This document shows, piece by piece, positions 1 through 7,100 of a stretch of 7,925 bases of DNA. Source of the stretch: Flavobacteriaceae bacterium. Its GTDB lineage: Bacteria; Bacteroidota; Bacteroidia; Flavobacteriales; Flavobacteriaceae. The stretch is from NCBI GenBank assembly GCA_030694835.1, contig JAUYUF010000024.1, forward strand, positions 1-7,925, written 5' to 3'. Each line of letters begins with the position of its first letter. The first letter of the stretch is position 1. The notes below the pieces were generated by a model. The model was not told where the DNA came from. It did no database searches and saw only the letters and a list, made by a program, of their open reading frames with translations. A program made the translations under genes and the position numbers.

Positions 1-713
1 TGAATTTCACCTTTAACGAATCTGAAATCACGCAATTAACACTGAATGAATCTTCAACATATGAAGGAATTGAAACAGGTGGAATTCAAGGTGGTGTTGG
101 AAATACTGTTCAAAGACATTCAGTAGGCTACGCACCAAGCACCTTCTTTTTATACCAACAAGTATATAATGCTGATGGTACACCCGCTGAAGGTGTTTAT
201 GTAGATAGAAATGAAGATGGAGCCATTACCAACGCCGATAAATACCGAGGTGAAAAACCGGCAGCAGATTATTTCTTCGGATTTAACTCTAGCATCAATT
301 ATAAAAACTTTGATTTTAGCATGGCCTGGAGAGGAAGTATCGGTAACTTTATGTACAATAACGTAGATTCTGACCGCGGTTATTTATTAAATACAACACG
401 TTACCAAAACGTAATCAACAACAGCGTTCAAAATGTGTTGGAATCTGGTTTTGTTGATGGTGGCACTAACCGATATTTATCTGATTACTATTTACAAGAT
501 GCTTCTTTCTTAAAATTAGACAACATTACTTTAGGATATACTTTTAATACTACTTCAAAAGGTGTTAAAAATATGAAAGTGTATGGTTCAGCTCAAAATG
601 TGTTAACTATTACTAAATATGATGGATTGGATCCTGAAATTTATGGTGGAATTGACTATAACTTATATCCAAGACCAAGAACATTCTTATTAGGAGTTAA
701 TCTTGATTTTTAA
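1..713 (+). CDS. susC: SusC-like TonB-dependent outer-membrane transporter, 3' end (partial)
   Basis: This is the last 236 codons of a SusC/RagA-family TonB-dependent receptor; the reading frame is open from base 3 and the 5' part lies outside the window. SusC proteins form the outer-membrane barrel that imports oligosaccharides captured by the SusD lid. Visible hallmarks are the acidic loop VDRNEDGAITNADK (bases 201-242), which matches the D-x-N-x-D-G-x-I motif usual near the C-terminus of SusC proteins. It is followed by alternating amphipathic beta-strands (FFGFNSSINYKNFDFSMAW), the segment DASFLKLDNITLGYTF, the YGSAQNVLTIT strand and the terminal strand RTFLLGVNLDF, ending in Phe as outer-membrane barrels usually do. 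The susD gene follows after 18 bp, so the two are surely co-transcribed. The ATG at 321 is internal and is not a start. The substrate cannot be read from this piece; starch or maltodextrin is inferred from the neighbours. Confidence 0.95.
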   Translation, partial: NFTFNESEITQLTLNESSTYEGIETGGIQGGVGNTVQRHSVGYAPSTFFLYQQVYNADGTPAEGVYVDRNEDGAITNADKYRGEKPAADYFFGFNSSINYKNFDFSMAWRGSIGNFMYNNVDSDRGYLLNTTRYQNVINNSVQNVLESGFVDGGTNRYLSDYYLQDASFLKLDNITLGYTFNTTSKGVKNMKVYGSAQNVLTITKYDGLDPEIYGGIDYNLYPRPRTFLLGVNLDF

Positions 714-731
714 TTATTAAAACACAGAATT

Positions 732-2642
732 ATGAAAATTAATTGGAAAAATATTTTCTTCATAGGTACATTAGTTAGTATGTTCATGCTTACATCTTGT
801 ACTGATGATTTAAAAATAACTCCAGAAGACGATGACAACATTGCTTCGGATGAGTTTTACAATAATCCAGCTTCTTATAAGCAAGTATTAGCAAAACTAT
901 ATGCTGGATTAGCCATTAGCGGACAAGAAGGTCCTGCTGGACGACCAGATATTACTGGAATAGATGAAGGTTTTTCTCAATATTTAAGACAATATTGGTT
1001 AGCCCAAGAAGTAACTACAGATGAAGCTGTAATTGGATGGGCAGATGGTAGTTTACCAGATTATCATGAACACGATTGGAATGAAAATAACGAATTTGTA
1101 AGAGCTTTATACAATAGAATACTTTATCAAATAACCGTTGCTAATGAATTCCTTCGTCAAACCTCTGATGCTAAATTAGATGCACGTGGAGTAACTGGCA
1201 CTTTACGATCAGATATCGCTGTTTACAGAGCAGAAGCTCGATTTTTAAGAGCTTTAAGTTACTGGCATGCCCTAGATTTATATGGTAATTTCCCTTTTGT
1301 AACTGAAAAAGACGCACCTGGCTATTTCTTCCCAGAGCAAAAAGACAGAACCTTCTTATTTAATTTTATTGAAACAGAATTAAAAGATGTAGAAGCAACT
1401 TTGTTAGCTCCAAAATCTAATGAATATGCAAGAGCCGATAAAGCTGCAGCATGGATGTTATTAGCTAAGTTGTACTTAAATGCAGCGGTTTATACTGGAA
1501 CAGCAAAATATGGCGATTGTGTTATCTACAGTAAAAAAGTAATTGATGCTGGATACGTAATAGAACCTGCCTATAAAAACTTATTTTTAGCAGATAACCA
1601 TACTGCAAACGGTGTCATTTTCCCTATCGCATTTGATGGATTAAGAACGCAATCTTGGGGTGGTACAACTTTCATTATTCATGCAGCTATTGGTGGGAAT
1701 ATGAATCCTGCTGATTTTGGTGTCAACGGCGGTTGGGGCGGAACCCGCACCACTAGTGCTTTAGTTAATAAATTTGACTTGAATTTAGACCTTGTTGCTG
1801 CTAATAATGCTATTGGGACTGCTTCATTATGGGGACTAGTTGGTAATTTAAATGACTGGGGAGGTGCAGGTCCAGATATCGCTTTGAGACAAACAGGTAC
1901 TACTAATATATTTGCTGGATTTGTTAAAATCAATAATGATGGTGAATTAAAATTTAGATACAATCATGATTGGGGTAATAATTATGGCGATAACGGTGCA
2001 AATGGTACTATAGATGCTGGTGGAGATAATATCAAAGTTAAAAAAGGAACATACAGAATTTCTCTAAACTTGGCAAATAATACCTATACAATTGTTGAAG
2101 TAAAAGATGCAAGAGCTGATTTCCATAGAGATGGACAGAAATTAGAAATTGAAAGTATTGGTACTTTTACAGATGGTTATGCAATCCGTAAATTTAAAAA
2201 CGTAACAAGAACAGGGGTTTCTGGATCTGACAAATCAGGTAATCATACGGATACTGACTTTCCAATGTTTAGAATTGAAGATGCCTATTTAATGTATGCC
2301 GAAGCAACTGTAAGAGGGGGTGCAGGTGGTAATGTAGGCTTAGCAGTTGGTTATGTTAACCAGTTAAAACAAAGAGCTTTAGGAAGTACTGCTGCTAATA
2401 TTTCTTCAACTGATTTAACATTAAATTTCATTTTAGATGAAAGAGCTCGCGAATTGTATTGGGAGTGTCATAGACGTACCGATTTAATTAGATTTGGAAG
2501 ATTTACAACCGGAACTTACCAATGGCCTTGGAAAGGTGGAGTAGCAAATGGAACTGCAACCCAAGTATTCAGAAATATTTTCCCAATTCCATCTTCAGAT
2601 TTGAATGCCAATCCAAATCTTAAGCAGAATCCTGGTTATTAA
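732..2642 (+). CDS. susD: SusD-like glycan-binding lipoprotein with an inserted SusE-type starch-binding domain
   Basis: This 636-residue surface lipoprotein pairs with SusC and binds alpha-glucan at the outer membrane. The start gives a clear lipoprotein signal: a hydrophobic stretch and lipobox LTSC with the lipidated Cys at 23, followed by acidic residues (TDD) resembling the Bacteroidota surface-export signal. SusD hallmarks are the helical block RAEARFLRALSYWHALDLYG (166-185), DKAAAWMLLAKLYLNA (236-251), DFPMFRIEDAYLMYAEA (509-525), DERARELYWECHRRTDLIRF (569-588) and the C-terminus IFPIPSSDLNANPNLKQNPG. Residues 367-457 do not belong to the SusD fold: they match the starch-binding repeats of the downstream SusE-like protein. 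Removing them leaves about 545 residues, the normal SusD length, and SusD sequence resumes at DARADFHRDGQKLEI. The frame is uninterrupted, so this is a true fusion rather than an assembly break. Assignment to SusD is certain; starch specificity is inferred from the insert and neighbours. Confidence 0.96.
   Translation: MKINWKNIFFIGTLVSMFMLTSCTDDLKITPEDDDNIASDEFYNNPASYKQVLAKLYAGLAISGQEGPAGRPDITGIDEGFSQYLRQYWLAQEVTTDEAVIGWADGSLPDYHEHDWNENNEFVRALYNRILYQITVANEFLRQTSDAKLDARGVTGTLRSDIAVYRAEARFLRALSYWHALDLYGNFPFVTEKDAPGYFFPEQKDRTFLFNFIETELKDVEATLLAPKSNEYARADKAAAWMLLAKLYLNAAVYTGTAKYGDCVIYSKKVIDAGYVIEPAYKNLFLADNHTANGVIFPIAFDGLRTQSWGGTTFIIHAAIGGNMNPADFGVNGGWGGTRTTSALVNKFDLNLDLVAANNAIGTASLWGLVGNLNDWGGAGPDIALRQTGTTNIFAGFVKINNDGELKFRYNHDWGNNYGDNGANGTIDAGGDNIKVKKGTYRISLNLANNTYTIVEVKDARADFHRDGQKLEIESIGTFTDGYAIRKFKNVTRTGVSGSDKSGNHTDTDFPMFRIEDAYLMYAEATVRGGAGGNVGLAVGYVNQLKQRALGSTAANISSTDLTLNFILDERARELYWECHRRTDLIRFGRFTTGTYQWPWKGGVANGTATQVFRNIFPIPSSDLNANPNLKQNPGY
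1830..2102 (+). repeat. SusE/F-type starch-binding repeat inserted within SusD (copy D)
   Basis: This encodes residues 367-457 of the SusD homologue. It begins WGLVGNLNDWGG and ends near NNTYTIVEV. It aligns along its length with the three repeats of the SusE-like protein. Shared positions are the opening WG-x-VG, a Trp about ten residues on (W376), GPD, GELKFR (K407, R409), W414, NYGD-x-GANG, AGG-x-N and GTY. In the core from GELKFR to GTY I count about 22 of 38 identities with SusE repeat 1 by hand alignment. The preserved Trp and Lys/Arg positions are the kind that bind starch in SusE and SusF domains, so binding competence is plausible but inferred. Confidence 0.9.
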
Positions 2643-2659
2643 TTTTAAATATTAGAACA

Positions 2660-3973
2660 ATGAAAAATATATTCAACAAATTATTATTACTCATAGGGCT
2701 TGCCATTTTTGTAAGTGCCTGTGAAAAAGATGATGATTTTGCAACTTTAAATCCAGATGCTGTATTAACTGCTACTGCAAGTAAAACAGCAGTTGTTTTA
2801 GTTAAAGATGATCTAGGAAAAAATGCCTTAACAGTAACTTGGACCGCTCCAGAATATGGATTTAGTGCAGCACCTGTTTATAGAGTCTTATTGGATGTAA
2901 AAGGCAATAACTTTAGTAAAGCTTATGCAGTAACCGTTGGAACCAATTTGCAAAAAACATTTAAAACCGAAGAACTCAATAAAATATTATTGAATTTAGG
3001 AATTAAAGCCAAAACAGCCACTTTTCTTGATGTAAAAGTAGAATCTGTATTAAGTCCATCAACAATTATCAGTTCAAGTATTTTATCACTTAATGCAACT
3101 GCATACACTGATATTTTAGACTTATCTACTCCATGGGGAGTTGTAGGAAGTGCCACGCCAGGAAGCTGGAATGGACCTGATTTACCATTTTACCAAACAA
3201 CAGCAGCTAATATCATTGTAGCTTATGTTACTTTAGTAAATGGTGAAATTAAGTTTAGAATGGATAATAGCTGGACTGTTAACTACGGAGACGATGGCGC
3301 CAACGGAAGTTTAGAAGCTGGTGGTGCGAATATGGTAGTTTCTGCAGGTACTTACAAAATTACATTCAACACAACATCTTTAACATATACGATAGAAGCT
3401 TTAACTTGGGGTCTTGTAGGTAGCGCTACTACTAATGGTTGGGATGGTCCAGACATGAAATTAACCTATGATCCTTTTACAGATCAATGGAGAGCTGTTG
3501 TTTATTTAAAAGCAGGAGAATTAAAAATCCGTAAAAACAATAGTTGGGATCTAAATTATGGTGATGATGGAGCTAATGGAACCTTAGAACAAGGTGGTGC
3601 TAACATTGTTGTAACTGCTGGTTGGTATTTAGTTTCAGTAAATTTAACAAAATTAGAATATACTGTTGAAAAAACCAATGTATGGGGTATTGTAGGATCT
3701 GCTGCTCCAAACGGTTGGGATGGTCCAAATGTTAAGTTCGTTCCAGATTATAGTAGAGAAGGTTATTTCTTATTAAAAGGAGTAACACTTATTGATGGAG
3801 AATTTAAATTCCGTCAAAATGATTCATGGGATGTAAACTATGGTGATAATGGTAATGACGGCACTTTAGAATCCGGTGGAGCAAACATTCCTATTACAGC
3901 AGGTATCTATGATTTTGTTCTTGATTTTAGTGCACCAAGTGCACCAAAATATACGAAAGTAAAAAAATCATAA
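2660..3973 (+). CDS. susE: SusE/SusF-like starch-binding outer-membrane lipoprotein with three tandem repeats
   Basis: This 437-residue lipoprotein has a signal peptide with lipobox VSAC (Cys21), followed by EKDDD, a likely surface-export signal. Residues about 25-150 resemble the SusE N-terminal Ig-like domain (A-x-LTATAS, ALTVTW, YRVLLDVKGNNF, TFLDVKVES). Residues 159-248, 250-338 and 342-434 are three copies of one starch-binding domain, each starting WG-x-VGSA and carrying GPD or GPN, K-x-R, SW, NYGD and GGAN. SusE and SusF have no catalytic activity; they hold starch at the cell surface. Bacteroides SusE has two such domains and SusF three, so by domain count this is closer to SusF, though its length (437) lies between the two; no second SusE/F gene is seen in the window. 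It begins 17 bp after susD and is followed by an intrinsic terminator, making it the last gene of the susCDE unit. Family assignment is firm; ligand is inferred. Confidence 0.93.
   Translation: MKNIFNKLLLLIGLAIFVSACEKDDDFATLNPDAVLTATASKTAVVLVKDDLGKNALTVTWTAPEYGFSAAPVYRVLLDVKGNNFSKAYAVTVGTNLQKTFKTEELNKILLNLGIKAKTATFLDVKVESVLSPSTIISSSILSLNATAYTDILDLSTPWGVVGSATPGSWNGPDLPFYQTTAANIIVAYVTLVNGEIKFRMDNSWTVNYGDDGANGSLEAGGANMVVSAGTYKITFNTTSLTYTIEALTWGLVGSATTNGWDGPDMKLTYDPFTDQWRAVVYLKAGELKIRKNNSWDLNYGDDGANGTLEQGGANIVVTAGWYLVSVNLTKLEYTVEKTNVWGIVGSAAPNGWDGPNVKFVPDYSREGYFLLKGVTLIDGEFKFRQNDSWDVNYGDNGNDGTLESGGANIPITAGIYDFVLDFSAPSAPKYTKVKKS
3134..3403 (+). repeat. Starch-binding repeat E1 of the SusE-like protein
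   Basis: This encodes residues 159-248, from WGVVGSATPGSWNGPD to YTIEAL. Candidate ligand positions conserved among all four copies in this window are W170, K198/R200 and W205. It is the repeat most like the copy inside SusD: both have a short AN/TN-I segment before the GE-x-KFR strand and end in TYTI. Confidence 0.9.
3407..3673 (+). repeat. Starch-binding repeat E2 of the SusE-like protein
   Basis: This encodes residues 250-338, from WGLVGSATTNGWDGPD to EYTVEK. It keeps the positions conserved in the set: W261, K289/R291, W296 and NYGDDGANG. It follows repeat E1 with essentially no linker, giving a head-to-tail tandem. Confidence 0.9.
3683..3961 (+). repeat. Starch-binding repeat E3 of the SusE-like protein
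   Basis: This encodes residues 342-434, from WGIVGSAAPNGWDGPN to the last strand PKYTKV. It keeps W353, K383/R385, W390 and NYGD. It differs from the others in NGNDG in place of GANG and in a slightly longer final hairpin, as expected for a terminal domain. Confidence 0.9.
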
Positions 3974-3989
3974 CACTGTTAAATACACT

Positions 3990-4018
3990 AAAAAAGGCTG
4001 TGAAAACAGCCTTTTTTT
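3990..4018 (+). terminator. Intrinsic terminator after the susCDE genes
   Basis: A perfect 6-bp GC-containing stem (GGCTGT at 3996-4001, ACAGCC at 4006-4011) closes a GAAA tetraloop and is followed by seven T residues (4012-4018). Six A residues (3990-3995) precede the stem and can pair with the T run, extending it to 12 bp. It lies 16 bp after the susE-like stop codon. The flanking A and T runs make it symmetrical, so it could act in both directions, although no minus-strand gene is seen here. Confidence 0.92.
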
Positions 4019-4031
4019 CTTAAATTAGTAA

Positions 4032-4053
4032 CTGTTAATTTAATCATTAACAG
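4032..4053. promoter_or_regulatory. Perfect 8-bp inverted repeat, candidate operator
   Basis: The arms CTGTTAAT (4032-4039) and ATTAACAG (4046-4053) are exact reverse complements separated by six bases. It lies 60 bp before the GH13 start and 13 bp after the terminator T run. With AT-rich arms and no T run after it, it is a poor terminator and fits a dimeric repressor or activator site better. The regulator is unknown. Confidence 0.45.
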
Positions 4054-4113
4054 CAACACCTTTAAGATATTAGTTGTTCATTTTTACAACCAACATCCTA
4101 AAAAATTATTAAG

Positions 4114-7100
4114 ATGAAAAATATTCTATCCTCTATACTGTTTTTAATTACCTACATAATAACTGCTCAAGTAACTACAGTTCCGACATTACCAACTGCT
4201 TCTGAAGTTATAACCCTAACTTTTGATGCTACCAATACTCCTTTAAAAGATTATACGGGAGATATTTATGCTCATACCGGTGTAACCATAGGAGGAGTTC
4301 GTTGGCAAAATGTAATTGGCACATGGGGAGTAAATACCTCACAACCTAAATTAACAAGAACGGGGACTAATACCTATACTCTTATAATTACTCCAAGCAT
4401 ATATACTTTTTATAATGTTCCAACTTCTTCAGTTATTACCGAATTAAATTTGGTTTTTCGTTCTTCAGCTGTAAATGGACAGCCGCAAACTGCTGATATA
4501 TTTATCCCCATTTATCCTGCTGGATTAAACGTTTCTTTTACAAATCCACTACAAAATAGTGTATTTGATTTAGGGCAATCGGTAAACATCACTGCAGAGG
4601 CATCAGTAAATGCTAATCTCGAATTATTTATTAATGGCGTTTCACAACAAATCGCTACAAATACCAAGACAATTAACAAAAATTACACCTTTACAACAAC
4701 TGGTACACACACACTAAAAGTTACTGCTAATAACGGAACTACAACTAAAGAACAAATCATTTCGGTGTATGTAAAATCGCCAACACAAATCGCTGCAAAA
4801 CCTGCAAATTTAAAATATGGCATCAATAAAAATCCAGATAATTCTGTTACATTTTTACTGAAAGCTCCTTTTAAAAACGATGTTTTATTAATAGGTGATT
4901 TTAATAACTGGACGTTAAACGCCACTTATCAACTTTTTAAAGATGGTGAAGATTTCTGGATTACTGTTCCTAGTTTAAACATCAATACCGAATATGCGTA
5001 TCAATACTTCGTTGATTATACCATCAAAATAGCCGATCCTTATTCTGAAAAAATATTAGATTCTTGGACCGATCAATACATCAAAGCTGGTAATTATCCA
5101 AACCTAAAAGCATATCCAACCAATTTAACAACAGGTTATGTTTCTACTTTTAAAATTAATGAGGAAAATTACAATTGGACTGTAACTAATTTTACCAAAC
5201 CAAATCAGCATAACTTAGTAATTTACGAATTATACTTTCGCGATTTTACAGAATCTGATTCATTCACCGAAGCTATTACTAAGCTTGATTATTTAGTTTC
5301 TTTGGGTATTAACGCTATCGAATTAATGCCTATTAATGAATTTGAAGGCGCCGATAGTTGGGGTTACAATCCTGCTTTGTATATGGCTCTAGATAAATCT
5401 TACGGCACCAAAAATGATTTTAAAAAGTTTGTTGATGAATGTCACAAAAGAGGTATCGCCGTGTTGGCAGATGTCGTTTTCAATCATTCCTATGGTCAAT
5501 CTCCTCTATTACATCTGTATTGGGATTCATCAGCTAATAAACCGGCATTAAACAGCCCTTATTACAATAGAAACCACAACTTTGTAGATAACGGAAGTGC
5601 TCAATGGGGCTATGATTTTAACCATGAATCTACTTATACAAAAAACTTTTTTAAGGATGTATTAACTTATTGGATGACCGAATATAAAATAGATGGTTTT
5701 CGTTTTGATTTTACTAAAGGATTTTCAAATACCGAATATTATGGTACTTCAAACTGGGGAAGTGCTTATGATGCTGCACGAATTTCCAATTTAAAAAATT
5801 ATGCCGATCATGTTTGGAATCATAATCCTACTAATAAACCCTATGTAATTTTTGAACATCTTTCTGATAATCCTGAAGAAAAAGAATTGGCTGATTATGG
5901 TATTATGTTGTGGGGCAATATGAATTACAGTTACTCTCAAAATAGCATGGGCTATTCAACTGGAACTGATATTTCTTGGATTTCTCATAAAGCAAGAAAT
6001 TGGAATCAACCCAATGTGGTGGGTTATATGGAAAGTCATGATGAAGAGCGTATGATGTACCGAAATATCAATTCAGGAAATGCAACTCAAAGTCCAACTT
6101 ATAACGTAAAAGAATTAAAAACTGCTTTAGCTAGACAAGAATTGGCAGGCATGTTTTTCTTAACTATTCCTGGTCCTAAAATGATTTGGCAATTTGGAGA
6201 ATTGGGCTATGATTTTTCTATTAATCGATGTACTGATGGATCTATTAATAACGATTGTAGATTGTCTAGAAAACCTATCAAATGGGATTATTTCAATGAT
6301 AATAACAGAAAACATGTTTACAGTACTTGGGCCACATTAAATGCATTTAGAAAAATTCATCCCGCTTTTCAAACTAACGATTTTACGTTGAACGTATCAA
6401 CCTTACTTAAATCAATTCAATTAAAACATACATCGATGGATGTAGTTATCGTCGGTAATTTTGATGTAACTACAAAAGCTATCAACCCTCAATTTACCAA
6501 AACAGGAACTTGGTACGAATATTTTACAGGTGAAATAAGAACAGTTTCTAATACTACAGCTACAATCGATTTAAAACCCGGTGAATATCGATTGTATTCT
6601 ACTGTTAAAATAGCAGATCCTTTTGGCACAGCTTCCGAAGATAACGATGGTGATGGAGTTTCCAATTCATTAGACCAATGCCCTAATACATTGATTGGAA
6701 CTCAAGTTAACACGAATGGTTGTTCTATTTTTTCATTGCCTGCTACCAATTTTAAATTAGAAACAACACAACCTACGTGTCAAGGAAAAAATAACGGGAT
6801 TTTAAAAATCACCGCAACAGAAAGTCATAATTATGTGGCTACTGTTAATGGTACAGAATATCCATTTACAACCACATTAAACATTTCAAATTTAGCACCT
6901 AAAACCTATCCAATTTGCATAAAAATACCTGCACAAAACAATTATACGCAGTGTTTTGAATTTACCATCACCAATCCTCCGGGATTAGTAGGCCGTACTG
7001 CTTTTGAATCACTCGGAAATAAAACTGTTGCAAACATTACTATTGAAACGGGTACAGCTCCTTTTGTAGTTGAAGTGAACGGTAAATCGGTCTTAGAAAC

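Larger units (their letters stand above)
3974..4113 (+). promoter_or_regulatory. Intergenic region upstream of the GH13 gene, presumed promoter region
   Basis: This 140-bp gap holds the terminator and, after it, about 95 bp of AT-rich DNA before the GH13 start. Because the terminator ends the upstream unit, an independent promoter for the GH13 gene is expected here. I find no good match to the Bacteroidota -7 element TAnnTTTG; there is no TTTG anywhere between 4012 and 4113, so the promoter is inferred from position alone. The translation start is preceded by an A/T-rich leader (AAAAAATTATTAAG) with no Shine-Dalgarno sequence, as is normal in this phylum. Confidence 0.45.

Noticed and set aside
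321..713. ATG at 321 as the start of a short separate gene
   Set aside because: The frame is open upstream to base 3 and encodes typical SusC sequence there, so this Met is internal to the transporter.
1679..1963. Open frame of 94 codons on the minus strand inside susD
   Set aside because: It lies wholly within the susD gene over the domain insert, shows no signal, domain or motif, and has no upstream gene context; it is a shadow of the coding strand.
1830..2102. Possibility that the insert in susD is an assembly error or mobile element
   Set aside because: The reading frame is intact on both sides, there are no terminal inverted repeats or target duplications, and the segment has diverged from all three SusE repeats, so it is not a misassembled copy.
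2923..3156. Open frame of 77 codons on the minus strand inside the susE-like gene
   Set aside because: It is antisense to well-supported coding sequence with no recognisable protein features.
4073..4090. Short inverted repeat GTTGT/ACAAC just before the GH13 gene
   Set aside because: Only 5 bp per arm with an 8-base AT-rich spacer; this is expected by chance in such sequence.
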